Source: Calliopum simillimum
Taxonomy: Eukaryota > Arthropoda > Insecta > Diptera > Lauxaniidae
Assembly: GCA_951812925.1 (NCBI GenBank)
Contig: OX638368.1
Location: 157,776,492-157,840,491 of the forward strand
Length of the DNA: 64,000 nt
Reading direction: 5' to 3'
Shown: piece by piece, positions 11,050-22,315 of the stretch
How positions within the stretch are numbered: position 1 is the first letter of the stretch
Layout of the letters: each line of letters opens with the position of its first letter
Notes under the pieces: generated by a model
Seen by the model: the letters and a program-made list of their open reading frames with translations, nothing else
Database searches by the model: none
Told to the model about the DNA's origin: nothing
Position numbers and translations under genes: made by a program

Positions 11050-12560
11050 TGGTCGTGGCAATTGTTGAACAAAGCCCACTTTTCGTCGTGCTTTAGATAC
11101 TCATGTTCCAAAGCCTCATACCAAATTTCATCAAAATACGTTGCAGCATTTGCGAGAAATAGCATTTTATTTGTTTAACTTATTGTATATGGGAGGTTCG
11201 ACGCGCACCGGCAATATTTTGCCCATTTTCAGGTCGTAGGTGCCTAATAAAAAGGAGATTCCCTGCAGTTAAATTTAGAAAGATTGCTTTAGTAGTTTTC
11301 TTTTTCTAGCGTACTATATCTTTGTGAGCGGTGCCACGCCCTCCAAGAAGTTTTTCCAATATATCGGCATATCACATATTATTCCTTGTTTTCATTAAAA
11401 TTATTGGAGTCGTTTTCGAGTAATATCGAATCAAAATTTTTAATGGTTAAAAAGTGGGCGTGGCACTTTCTCGGTATCACCCACTTTTGTTTATATAAAA
11501 GGCATTTGCCAGAAATAGCTGTGTGCCGAATTCCATCAAAATATGTTGTACCATTTGCGAGAAATAACATTTCACGTGTTTTACTTGTATGGGAGAATCC
11601 ACGCCCATAGGCGATATTTTCTCTACTTTCAGTTCGTAGGTGCCTAATAGCAAGTAGACTCCCTTACGTTAAGTTCAGAAAGATCGCTTTAGTAGTTTTC
11701 TTTTTATAGCGTATTATATTTTTGTGGGCGGCGCCACGCCCTTCATCGAGTTTTTCCAGTATAACGGCACATCACATATTAATACTTGTTTACAAGGGTA
11801 CAATCTCTTAAATTTTCATTAAAATTGTTGAAGTCGTTTTCGAGTAATATTGAATCAAAATTTTCAACGGTTAAAAAGGGGGCGTGGTACTTCTTCGATA
11901 CCGCCCACTTTTCGGTTATTACAAGGCATTAATACGCAGTACCTACATACCAAATTTCATTGAAATATCTTGTAACATTTGCGAGAAATAGCATTTAACG
12001 TATTTTACTTGTATGGGAGGTTCCACGCGCAACGGCAATATTTCGCCCACTTTCAGAACAGAGATGCCTTTTAAAAATTACGGACCTCAAAGTTAATTTC
12101 AGTATGTTTGCTTTATTAGTTTTCTTTTTATACCGTTTTACATTTTTGTGGGCGGTGCCACGCCCTTCAACGAGTTTTCCCAATATAACAGCGTATTACA
12201 TATTAATCTTTGTTTGCAGAGGTAACACCTCCTAAATTTTCATTAAAATTGTTGGAGTCGTTTTCGAGTAATATTGAATCAAAATTTTCAAGGGCTGAAA
12301 AGTGGGTGTGGCACTTCTTCGATCCCTCCCACTTTTTGTCCATTACAAGGTATTATTAATCCGTACTCGCTCACCAAATTTCATCCTACTAACTTGTATG
12401 GTTTGCGAGTTATGACTAAATCAAATTTAAAATTTAAGGCTGTGCCACGCCCTCTGGTGAGCATTTACAATGTTCAAACCTTGCTCATTCTTCATTGTAT
12501 GCTAATGTCTAACACTATTCCAAGTTTCATTCAAATCGCTGTAGCCGTTTTCGAGAAAAA
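11050..12560. repeat. Tandem array of a ~0.42-kb unit, 3-4 copies
   Basis: The anchor TTGCGAGAAAT or TTGCGAG recurs at 11150, 11555, 11979 and 12402, spacing 405-424 bp. Each unit also repeats CCAAATTTCATC, a GGGAGGTTCCACGC-type box, TTAGTAGTTTTCTTTTT, GTGGGCGGTGCCACGCCCTT and GTCGTTTTCGAGTAATAT. The units have drifted by perhaps 10-20 percent. The vocabulary overlaps repeat R (GGGCGTGGCACCTCCCATA), so the array may be the expanded internal part of an R-like element. No coding. Confidence 0.8.
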
Positions 12561-13562
12561 ATATTGGCACAGAAATAAGTACAAAGAAACAAAAAAACAA
12601 AAAAACAAACATACAATTTTAGCTCGTATAAGAAGAGAAGATATTTGACTCAATTAAATGAAATTTGGCACATATCTTATTGGCACTTGGAAAAAAAATT
12701 TAAAAAAAGGGCGGGGCCACACCCCCTCATTCTAAAAAAACCAAATTTGTCATATCTCTCAAATTATTCGACACAGGTGAATAAGATTTGAATAAGATTT
12801 TCTTCAAAACAGAACTTTATTGTAGTTTGCACCTAAAAGTAGATGAACAAAATGCTATAAAAAATGGGGGAAAATGTGGTAATTATTTTTTTTGGAAATA
12901 TCATCTAAGATATAATAACATAACGTATGAATAAACTTTTTTTCCATTAAAAATATAAATTTTGAAAGTGAGTAAAAAAGGGTGACATTTAAAAAATTGT
13001 TAAAAGTCACAAAACATTTATTTTCACAAATAAAGTACAAAAAGGTGTCAACTTATACCCGATGTTCAAGAATCCATAATTAAAAAAAGCTTAAATTTCT
13101 TTTGAAAAAATATAAAAAATTAACAAAAATGTAAAATATTGCAGCCGATTTTTGAGATCATCGAATCTGAATAACTTTTAGAGTGCTGTTCATGAAAGTA
13201 CTTGATGTTACTACTTAGTTTGGGTCCAAGTCTTTTTTTTATAGTATGTAACTCGTAAGTTGTTCTAGATTTTGTTTTCCTTCCTTCAACAAAGTTGTAG
13301 CTATATAAGGGAAAGAAAGTTTCAACAAACAGACCCAAAAAAATTGGGTCTTGAACCTAAAAATCACAAAAATGCTAAAAAATTATACCATATTTGGTCA
13401 GAGCTACCAAACCGTTCCATATTTTTCAACATAATTACAACAAAATTTAAGCCAAGACTAAACTGAACAACTCTTCAGAGCATGCAAATTGCATTCGACC
13501 CTATGCTTTGTAAGGAAATAAAGGACAAAAACGCTTTAGTTTACTTTTATACATTAAGGAAA
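12561..13562. other. No gene; AT-rich spacer with a short CAAAAA-rich tract
   Basis: An AAACAAAAAAAC-type tract lies at 12586-12612. The stretch 12660-12780 continues the vocabulary of the tandem array (GGGCGGGGCCACACCCCC). Beyond that I see no repeat partner, RNA gene or supported frame before the 3' end of lipase 2. Confidence 0.4.
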
Positions 13563-13568
13563 TTTATT
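13563..13568 (-). terminator. Probable poly(A) signal of lipase gene 2
   Basis: TTTATT on the plus strand is AATAAA on the minus strand, 212 bp beyond the stop codon (13782-13780). It is the closest canonical hexamer downstream of the gene. Confidence 0.45.
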
Positions 13569-13779
13569 TTTTTCCAAATACAATTAACATATTAATTAAA
13601 CTTCAATTACGCATTACACTTAAACTTTTATAAAACATTTTCACCATACAAATGTAAGTACACTTTTGTTAAACTTAAATAAACTTGCACTTTACCTGAG
13701 CCTTTGGTTTACATAATTAATAATAAATTTTGTTTTATGTATTTTAAAATAAATAATACTTATTAATATTAGTTTCAAC

Positions 13780-16700
13780 TTAACCATAATAACAATTATT
13801 TACGCTATATTCACTTATATTAAGTGAGCTAACAATTCTATCAAATATGAATTGACGAACTCCTAGGCCACATATAAAGTCAAAATGATTCCACTTCTTC
13901 CATGGTATCTTATACACAGCCTTAATATTTCTTAATCGCGGTAAAAGTTTCCATATGTCTTCTACTGACACGATATAGTCATTTTCTGAATAATAAATAG
14001 TTATTGGTACCGTTACTTTCTCAACGCAATACTCCGGTGGTTCAATATGATTGTAAAGTAACATGTTTTGCATTGCGCCATAGTCGTATAATCGAAATTT
14101 TCCTGAGATATAGCCTTGAAAATAATGCATTATTTGTTTAACGGAACCACCTGCAGGAAAATTGGCCATTATATCTGGTAAGAGTGTCTAAAAAGTTCTC
14201 AATTAAAAAACAAAGTCCAAGTTAATTACCAAATAGCTTACCTTATTTAAATGTTTCGTATCATAGCCCACCGCCGGCCAAAGTCTGCTGACACAAACTG
14301 CAGGTCGTTCATTTTCAGAGCATGCCATCGAAAGAAATTTTTTCACAAACTTATTGGTTGAGATCATTTCCACTCCTTCCAATAGATTTGATATATAATT
14401 TCTCGTACCCAAGAGAGGTCCAACAACTTTTGCTAAAGTACCTCTTGTGTGACTGACATACGCAACTGGTGCGAGCAGTGTAGCAGTCTTAAAAACAACA
14501 TTATATTCAGGCAGTACTGAGTTAAGCACTAGAAGACATGTTCCTGCTTGAGATATTCCTATGAAGTGCATTCGCTGCTCACCCGTATGGTGTATTATAT
14601 ATTTTATCATAGCAGGCATATCGAAAATGCTCATTTCATGCCAGCTGAAATTCCAAAATTCTCTTTCCTTCGGTGTATGCCATATATTTCGTTTGGAGTA
14701 TATATTGCCCCTATTATTTCCTAACCATATATCGTAGCCGTTATTTGAAAGAAGATAGGGAAGTGAATTCTCTTTGCCATTCAGCAGCCAGGAGTCGGAT
14801 GATGCATATATCCCGGCTAACATGAAGACTACTGGTCTGCGTAGAATTTTTCCGCTCACGGAATGTCTAAAAGGTATTCGATGCATAGTCAGTATGTAGC
14901 CATCTTGTGTTTGTACTAAATGTTTTTCAGCGGCGTATCCATCTCGTCTGATTCTACGTATCTAAAAAATACAAAAATAAGTTTGTTAGGGACTGGACAA
15001 AAACTATTTTTTTTTATTAATTTTAAAAAAAACTCATATCTTGCATCAAACTATGTAAATTGATAATGGGATAATTGATTTTTAAATGATATTTTTATGA
15101 AAAATATTACTTAAAAAAATAAAACTTTAGAAAATAATTTTGCATTCTTTTTCTAAAAAACCCCCTTCAATTTTTTTTTTAAATAATTTAAATAAAGGGC
15201 CTATTACCATCACTCATAATGGGATTCAGTCACTTATTGAGAGTTTTCGTTCATTGAATGCTCGCGGTCGGCAAAACGTTTTTTTTCCTCATATGCAAGG
15301 CATCTTACGAAAAAAAAAAAAAAATCGATATAAGGCATAAAATCCTTAAAATCTTTCAAGCAATGTGTTTAACTTTTTTTTTTAAATATTTTGGAACGTT
15401 TGAAATTTTTATTTCGACCAATTTTTGAAAAATTAAAAAATGTGACAAAAAATTTTGAAAAAATTCACACGTATACTTTAGACGATTTTAAGCATTTTAT
15501 TCCTTATGCACTTTTATCGTAAGACGCCTTGCTAGTGAGTAAATAAGTGTTGTGCTGACTGCGGGTGTCCAAAGGCAGAAAACTCTCAATTAACAACTGA
15601 ATCCCGCCTTGAGTAATATACCATTTTAAAGCTTAGAATCGCACAACTTGCCAACTTCAACAACCTGCATTTAAACAACAAATAATATTCGGACAATATG
15701 CTTCCGCATTTTTTATGTCACACAACTGAGTGACAAAAACTTTTCAATTGGTACACATGTCATGATTTTCTGCATATATATTTCTCCAGTCCCGTATGCG
15801 CATAAATAAATGGGTCTGGATAAGCGATACATTTATTTAGGGGGTTAAGTTTAGCGCCATGGTGCTTGCGAATAGTTCCATATCTCGAAATAAACAAAAA
15901 AGGGCCAAGCCCAAGGGCTAAGCCCGAATTCGATCGGGGTGCCAGAAATTGGAGTTAGGTACGTTTTAACACTTTGCTGGTAAAGGTTGGGTTCAAGTTT
16001 GACATGCTCTAGACCAGAGGTCGGCTAGTTATTTCAGTCGGGGTCCGTATACAGTTGACAATTTTTATCGAGCTCCAGGAACAATACTATCTTGGTGCGA
16101 ATGCTTGTCATCGCTTAACGCCTAGACCACTAGACGGACCGTGGTCCGTCAGTTTCCGACCACTGTTCTAGACATTTAACAATCGGCCTAAAGTTGGTTA
16201 TTAAATAAGAAATGCCAATAAAAGTGAAGGGACCTTATCTTCCACCATGTCCCGACAAGAAAATTGTTCAGGAATTCCGGATTAGGATCAGAAATGGATC
16301 AGGAATTATTCTGATCCGTTCCTGAAAACTTTATGGGCTCCAGATCAGGTCCATTTCATATGAGGTGTGACATTCCTGACTAGTTCCTGATCATTCTTCA
16401 GGCAAGCCTGATCCTAATCGGATCTCAACCCAAACTTTTTTCTAGTCGGGGTACTACATATGAAGAAGTTAAAGTCCGTTTTATGATAGTATGTTCTTGA
16501 ACTTATTTTTTTTTAATAAACAGGATATTATAACACTGTGCTCAAATCAAAGTTTTTTTTTTCAAATTGTTAGGTCTTGGGTAGTTTACACTTTTTGAGT
16601 ATGGTGAGTTAACTGATAGTAGTTTTTTTTTTACGGTTGAGCTCTGGGCTTTGAGATGGACGGTACCAAGCCAATTATTAAGGGTGAGATTTGAGCACTG

Positions 16701-17837
16701 AAAACTGTTTGTTATTAGTGGGTAGTGTAAGTGTTTCATCGTATTTTTTTGTTTGAAAGTTTGCAGTGCCATGTCCCTAAAAAGAAAATGAGCAGTCATA
16801 GTTATTAATGAGAGTTTGCTTGGTTATATTAACAGTTGCATAGCCTTTTTAAAGTCAAATTGAAATAGTCAACTCTAGTTATGATAAATTGTCCACCATT
16901 TTAAAGATAAATTTTTTTTTTTTTAGCAAGTACAACGTATTTTAGTCAAAAAGATGAATTTATGTAGATAGTTGGTCAACTAATTATCCTTAAGGTCTTT
17001 CAAGGATTGTGGCTCAAAAGCGGCATCTTGATACTTTGTAATTGGGTGACAGAGTGGGGGAAGTTTGTGCAAGTAACCGTTCATCTCACCTATTTAAACA
17101 ATATCAAGAACTAAGTATTAACTGAGAAATTGCTCCAAAACGAAAGTGGGACTTCACATACTTTAAACTAATGAAATATTATGCGATTACTTAACTGTCT
17201 TTGTTCTAAGTCGACTTATCATAATTAAGTAAATAAATAATGTTAACCGTTCCAAAATGTGCTACTTAAATGAAAGGGCTTCGTCAGTTATTTCTTCCAT
17301 TTATTACCAACGCTTTTAGATGTGTGTCAAACTTTCGCCATAATGGGAAACTCAAAACAGGAAAGCACTGCAAAATACCAAACCACCAACGCGGGGTAAC
17401 ACATTAATACTCAAATGATATTGTAGTTGCGAAAAACAAAAAATTAAACCAAAAAAATAAAAATAAAAATAAAATTGCATTGCATTATGACACACATGCG
17501 ATTAAGTATACAAAACACGTTTATTTCAATCACGGCAATAAAAGCACAAAGCCCCCATATGAAGAGGTGCAATACTATGGGTGAAGGAAGATGAGCCACG
17601 AGAAATATTGCAGAAAGAAATTATAAATAAATAAATCGCACTTGCACTAATTTCTCATACCGCATCGGTTATGATAATCTCACGAGCATCTTGTGATGAT
17701 GATGATGATGATGTTTCTTGCGTAAGCAATGAGTTAGATGCTGTTGTTGCTAAGAATCCTGTACAACAACATATCAGCAAAAGATTCAATAGTATGATGC
17801 AGTATGTGTCATAAGTCCAGCGTTGTGTTAAAAACAT
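13780..17837 (-). CDS. Diverged acid lipase family paralogue, three exons, 434 aa
   Basis: Exons on the minus strand are 17837-17661, 14961-14242 and 14187-13780 (stop included). The introns are 2699 and 54 bp, both phase 0, and exon 2 is exactly 240 codons, as in the lipase at 1217-3606. Exon 1 (59 codons, start context CAAAAATG) encodes a hydrophobic leader (CIILLNLLLICCCTGFLA) and a Ser run written as a TCA repeat (plus-strand GAT, 17695-17712). Exons 2 and 3 carry the family blocks DGYILTMHRIP, SDSWLLNG, FWNFSWHEM, PAMIKYIIHHTG and WNHFDFI. Ser196, Asp369 and His400 align with the triad. But the elbow is GISQAG instead of GHSQG, and the oxyanion motif LQHG has become MLAG (Ala108 for His). 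Activity may be changed or lost although the frame is intact. Joining of exon 1 rests on phase and leader match. Confidence 0.85.
15200..15630. mobile_element. MITE in intron 1 of lipase 2
   Basis: Inverted repeats: GGGATTCAGTCACTTATTGA then GAGTTTTC (15222-15250) faces GAAAACTCTCAATTAACAAC then TGAATCCC near 15579-15606. An inner pair is GCAAGGCATCTTACGA facing TCGTAAGACGCCTTGC. No coding. Confidence 0.6.
16015..16165. mobile_element. 151-bp hAT-type MITE (TIR CAGAGGTCGG / CAGTGGTCGG)
   Basis: The ends CAGAGGTCGGC and CCGACCACTG form the inverted repeat. The flanking 8-mers are CTCTAGAC (16007-16014) and TTCTAGAC (16166-16173), 7 of 8 identical. CAG-starting ends with an 8-bp duplication are the hallmark of hAT elements. 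It lies in intron 1 of lipase 2. Confidence 0.75.
16268..16426. mobile_element. Small inverted-repeat element rich in the word TGATCC/GGATCAG
   Basis: CCGGATTAGGATCAG (about 16278) faces CTGATCCTAATCGGAT (16408-16423). Between them GGATCAGG, CTGATCCG, CCAGATCAGG and CCTGATCA recur, so it follows the word-studded plan on a small scale. No clear target duplication. Confidence 0.5.
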
Positions 17838-18603
17838 TTTTGCACACTAAATTGCAATAGTTCTGTTTTTCTTTGAAATTTTCTTAGAGGTAGACATTTG
17901 AGCGTGTGATAACTATGAAGTTATAACAATTAGATTCTAGATCTAGGATTATGGTGCTATATTAGCAACTGTTTGGTATTTCCGCGACATTCTCAATAAT
18001 TTATTTCGTTGTTTAAAAAAAAAATAGTTTTTTTTTTTGTTTTCGTTAGTTTTGTTAGTATGTGCTCAAATTAACTGCTCTACAGTAATAATTTATTTAT
18101 TTTTTTGCTAGTGATTAATATTCGAAAAATACAAACGTTCGCGCCGAATGCGTTTTATGAACTGTGCATAAGTTAACGTTGATTTTAGCCAAAACCTTCC
18201 TACTTGTGCTAGCTGGCTGGCGGTCTGGGGAGCTTCTTGGAAGCTTCAACTTCAGCCTTAGTATTTTTTTTTTTTTTTTCTCCAACAGGGCACGTCGATC
18301 ACGTTGTGCACGTACTTACACCAGCAAATAATATAATATGTATACGGATATACAACACGAGTACTTGAACATCTTCATCGATTTGTTCATTCATACATTC
18401 ATTGAGTATTTTTTGTCAGACAAGCGGGAAGGCTGCTGTTTGTCTGGCGTTATGGTAAGTTATGTATGTCTGTCAATTCGGTCAGTGCTCGTTTTGCCAA
18501 ATTGCATTAACCTGTTGCCAAATTTGACTCAGCACGTTGCACTGTGGTTTGTTGTTGTGTATTTTTATTTGAAACATTAATATATGAAAATGTTGAATTA
18601 ATG
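17838..18603. other. 5' flank of lipase 2; no gene
   Basis: Upstream region of the minus-strand lipase. No TATA box or initiator is obvious close to the start codon. It holds poly-T and poly-A runs and one GC-richer patch (18205-18260). No supported frame. Confidence 0.35.
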
Positions 18604-18838
18604 GGTTTTTTTTTAAGTGGAATAAGTCCATATAGGGGCAAAAGTAATGTAGTAATATGAATTGACTGACATTTTGTTAGAAATAAAATAAAATTGGGCT
18701 GAAGTTAACTTGATGGTGTAGAGTTGAAAGCATTAAGTTGAAAAACTTATATTGATCAATTAACCGATTAATATGGCACATGAGTATGACATTACTTTTG
18801 CCTCTTTATGAACTTATTCAACTTTCAAAAAACCCACT
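18604..18838. mobile_element. MITE: 'GGCAAAAGTAATG' core, outer inverted repeat type 2
   Basis: The left end is GGGTTTTTTTTTAAGTGGAA then TAAGTCCATATAGG, and the right end is its inverted, slightly diverged copy (GAACTTATTCAACTTTC then AAAAAACCCA). The core from GGCAAAAGTAATG to CATTACTTTTGCC matches the core at 4033-4302 and 40967-41242. Confidence 0.75.
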
Positions 18839-18980
18839 CAGATGATAAATGCAATATTTTGGATGCCGCAGGGAGTATTTTGAAAACATATCGCTCGTTT
18901 ACTGCAAGATAGTCTTAAGTCAAAAAATCAAAACTTTGAGAAAAAACCCTTTTAAAGATTTCAACTTACTATTCCATGCC

Positions 18981-19598
18981 TACACGGAGAAAAATGAGTG
19001 TCGTAATTTTTACACCACTCGAGTAGTAAAAAAATTTAAGTACTTAAAATTAAATTTCAAACATAACTAAAAATTAGTATGAATTATTTGATGGTTCTGT
19101 AATGTTATATTTACAAATAAAACATAGTAATATTTACTCTAAATTGCTTAAATTTTCTTGTACGTAGAGTAAATTATGCTTTCAGAAAGAAGAACATACA
19201 TATAACCATTTTTACTTAATAATTTTGGTAAAAATATTTATGTTTGGACAGACATTTGCTTAATATACCAATTTTATACTTCTTCATCATGTTGGTCATT
19301 GGTGTAGAGGTCTAACAAGTTGGCAATTGTAAGTAAAAACAATATGTTTCTATCTATTGCATTGCCGGACTCCGGTTCGAATCCTAGCGCGGTCAGTTCG
19401 TTTCTTTTCTTTTGTTTGCTCTTTTTTCTTTGAATTTTACAGTTAGGTAAATATGACTTAAATTTTTTCAAGAAATGTCTATGCTTGTAAGTTTATTCGA
19501 AAATTCTGATTGGGAAGTTATTGCCACATTGATTTGAAATTCAAGTAAAATTTACTAGAAATAAAGTAGAACTAACTTTATGTTTCTCCATGTATCTA
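18981..19598. mobile_element. Inverted-repeat element with TACACGGAGAAA ends
   Basis: TACACGGAGAAAAATGA (18981) faces GTTTCTCCATGTA near 19584-19596. The inside is rich in TTTACT/AGTAAA words and includes a tRNA-like B box. The ends resemble those of the element at 38960-39680 (TACACAGAAAA). Confidence 0.5.
19290..19400 (+). other. tRNA-like segment with RNA polymerase III B box (possible SINE head or decayed tRNA)
   Basis: GGTTCGAATCC at 19374-19384 matches the tRNA T-loop/B-box consensus GGTTCGANTCC. An A-box-like GGTGTAGAGGTCTAAC lies about 70 bp before it. The expected T-stem pairing is poor, so it is not a working tRNA. T runs follow at about 19400-19430. It may be a SINE fragment or chance. 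Confidence 0.35.
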
Positions 19599-19689
19599 CG
19601 GTTGTCCGGAACAGGATATAATGTATGCAGAACCTATGCTTTTCTATTTTTGTACAATCCCTTATGGTGTTAGCAGAAATTTTCAAAAT

Positions 19690-20030
19690 CTAAAAATAGG
19701 TACCCCGCCCTCAAAATAGGTCGAGAAACGATATATTTTAAAAAAAACACAAGAATCAATGTTGCATACGAATCCAATCTCATAATTCCTCTATTATGTA
19801 TGGTTTTTGAGATATCCTAACCTAAAAGAACAGAAAACGCGATTTTTGAGGTAAGGAAAAACTCAAAAACCATGCTTGGATAGAGGAACTGTGAAGCCGG
19901 ATTCGGATTCAACATCGCCAAACACATCGAAAATGACTAGTTTTGTTTTGGTTTAGGTTTTTTTTCAAAAATACCGTTTTTCGACCTATTTTGAGGGTGA
20001 GGCATCTATTTTCGATTTAGAAAATTATTT
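19690..20030. repeat. Palindrome of about 340 bp
   Basis: CACCGCCC-type start: CCGCCCTCAAAATAGGTCGA (19704) faces TCGACCTATTTTGAGGGTGA (19979). The arms carry CCTCTATTATGTATGGTTTT facing AAAACCATGCTTGGATAGAG, with the centre near 19850. It shares the GAATCCG / CTCTATTATG / GAGATATCCTAACCT blocks with the large palindromes. No coding. Confidence 0.65.
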
Positions 20031-20261
20031 AAATTTGTTTGTAACACTTTAAGGTATTGTATAAAAACAGAAAACCAAGAGTTCCGAATACTTTAAATGA
20101 AACCCTTTCACGAAGAACCATTTAGCGTACCATCTCGGTCTTTGCTGAAATTTCGTACACGGTTTCGTTTCATGCCAAAATCGATAAAAATAAAAAAAAT
20201 AAAAAGAATCCGATTTTTTTTGTACCAAATTTCAGCGAAATTAGAGATAGTGAGGTCAATT

Positions 20262-20448
20262 GAGGAGTGATTTTTCAACAGTCTTATTTACACTTACGAC
20301 CTTGAATCGAAGGACGTCAGTGTAGTTATTATTGTAAAAAGTATTCAATTAAAACTATCAGTTTCTTACAAATAAAAATTTAGGCAGCTCATTTTCAAAA
20401 TTTTGTTCTTTTGGAAATAAGCCGTTTTGCAAAATCACTCCTCAATTC
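20262..20448. mobile_element. MITE with AATTGAGGAGTGATTTT ends
   Basis: AATTGAGGAGTGATTTTTCA faces GCAAAATCACTCCTCAATT. AATTGAGGAGTGA also forms the outer end of the MITE at 4033-4302, so the two may share an end family. About 187 bp, non-coding. Confidence 0.6.
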
Positions 20449-20739
20449 TTGTTACGCTAGACATCATGGAATGTACATAATTACTTCACAAATTAAGCGG
20501 AATGGGGATAAGTAGTGAAAATAAAAATACAAATTTTTCTTGTTTAATGCATTCTTCTGCTACCCTTATGCATTTTTCATGCAATTTTTCGGGTCATTAG
20601 TTTTTGAACTAAATATCGTCGATTTAACAAATCAATACCGAATAAATTCTCAAAAATGGAGCAAATTGAGCATCGCGCTGTTATACATTTTTTTACCAAG
20701 TAAAGAAAATTAGTTCAAACCATACTTAAAAAGACGTCA

Positions 20740-21370
20740 TCTGTTGACAGTGACTATTGTCCAAGTAAAACTATGGTTTACAAGTGGCAGCACCTCTTCA
20801 AGCAACGCAGGGACTCACTTGAAGACGACCCACACAGCCTGGAAGGCAAATCGAGGTGACCACCACTACGGTAATCATTCAAGAAGTCCAAAAATTAATA
20901 TTAGAAGATGCCTGATTGAAGAAAACGCAGCTTGCGGAAATTGTTGGAAATACAATCACTTTTTAAAATTCTTCACGATAGCCTTGGAATAACTAAAGTC
21001 AGTATTCTAGCAAGTTTTTGGACCTCTTTAGTGAAGACAGAGATGGAGTTTTGGTTAGAAGTTTTACTGTGGACAAAACTTGGGTTCATCATTATGAACC
21101 TGATTTCAAACAGGAGTCAATGCAGTGGCACAAAAAGGTAAACTATCGCCTAAGAAGTTTAAGATATCACAGTTGGCTGAGAAAATCATTGCCACAGTCT
21201 TTTGGGTCTCATAAGCGATCCAGTTGATCGATTTCAAAGATAAAGATGTCTCCATAACCGGAAAATACTACGCTTCAATCTTTGTGCGGTTCAAGAAGGC
21301 CTTCAGAGAAAAGAGATGGGGAAATTTGACCAAAGCTGTTCTCCTTCAGTAAGAAAACGCACTTCGAAAT
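20740..21370 (+). pseudogene. Decayed mariner-family transposase
   Basis: Read across frames, the DNA still spells mariner blocks: VYKWQHLFKQRRDSLEDDPH near 20767, ITKVS near 20990, FTVDKTWVHHYEPD near 21060 (the family has a D-E-T here; the E is lost), KQESMQW, and ITGKYYAS near 21260, followed by FKKAFREKRWGNLTKA. Several frameshifts and stops break it and the last catalytic block is missing, because M2 starts at 21387. It therefore cannot make a transposase. It predates M2 or was cut by it. Confidence 0.75.
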
Positions 21371-21386
21371 TTTGGCATACCCACCT

Positions 21387-22315
21387 TAGGGGAACTTCGG
21401 CTATTGTGTTATAGACGGGTAATGTAATATAGTCGTATATCTCTGATTTTAATGAGAAGTTGCGCACGCCATATGTTTTATCCGCTCAGAAAACGAAAAA
21501 AAAAAAAAAAAACCAGGGGTGTGTTGCAATGAACATAGTTTTTCCGCTGTCAGTAGAACAAAAATCCCGTGTGTGGTTGACTTTTTCCGTATTTTTCTTA
21601 GAAAATTTTATTCAAGAAAAAGCTGTTTTCTGTGCAAGTTTTTTTTTACATTCGGTTAAGGTAAATGCCAAATATTACGAAAAAAGTGTTAATCTGTGTA
21701 AACTCACAAAATTTTAAATTTTATGTTAATAATTTCTAAAAATCGGCCAACGTACAGTTAAAGGCTTGTAATGTGGTAAAGTTTGGCTGGCAGGTAATGT
21801 GGTATATAGTAGGAATATTTTTTTGTTAATCTTAACTTTATATTATTGCTGTTTATTTTTTAATAAAAATTATGAGTCTGAGAACCAATGTAAATGTTAT
21901 AATGATCTTATTTCGTACCTTTTAAATTTTATATTTGATTATATGGTAAAAGTGTACCACATTACACTTCTTATATGCATCACATTACCCTCCCACTTTT
22001 CAAGTACAGGTTGTTTGACATATATCTGACATATGTCAGATTATGCTCTTTACAATTGTATGCATTTTATGGAGAAACATTCTGTAGTCACTGATCAGCA
22101 TATTTTAAAGTATACTGCATTGCCCTACCGTACATACCACATTTCACGCCAACTTTTCAAACACAGCTCTTTTGGCTTTTTTCAGATTTTGCTCTATAAT
22201 TTTTTTTTAGTGAAATTGCATACGTTTTATTGAAATATATTCTGTAGCCAATACTTAACTAATTAACATAAATACCACATACCACATGGTATACCACAAA
22301 TCCGAAGTTCCCCTA
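21387..22315. mobile_element. Word-studded MITE 'M2' (TIR TAGGGGAACTTCGG)
   Basis: Perfect 14-bp inverted ends TAGGGGAACTTCGG, with TA at each border. The word TAATGTGGTATA and variants occurs at about 21419, 21769 and 21793, and inverted (TACCACATTAC, CACATTACC, TACCACAT) at about 21952, 21978, 22135 and 22272. It is related to M1: the 21840-21930 segment, inverted, matches the M1 sequence flanking the LINE insertion. No transposase frame. Confidence 0.8.

Noticed and set aside
11050..12560. Possible CRISPR-like array
   Set aside because: Units are about 420 bp, drifted, without regular short spacers, and the DNA is eukaryotic.
12274..12648. 124-codon open frame in the tandem array
   Set aside because: It crosses repeat-unit boundaries and corresponds to no conserved protein; the other units are not open in the same frame.
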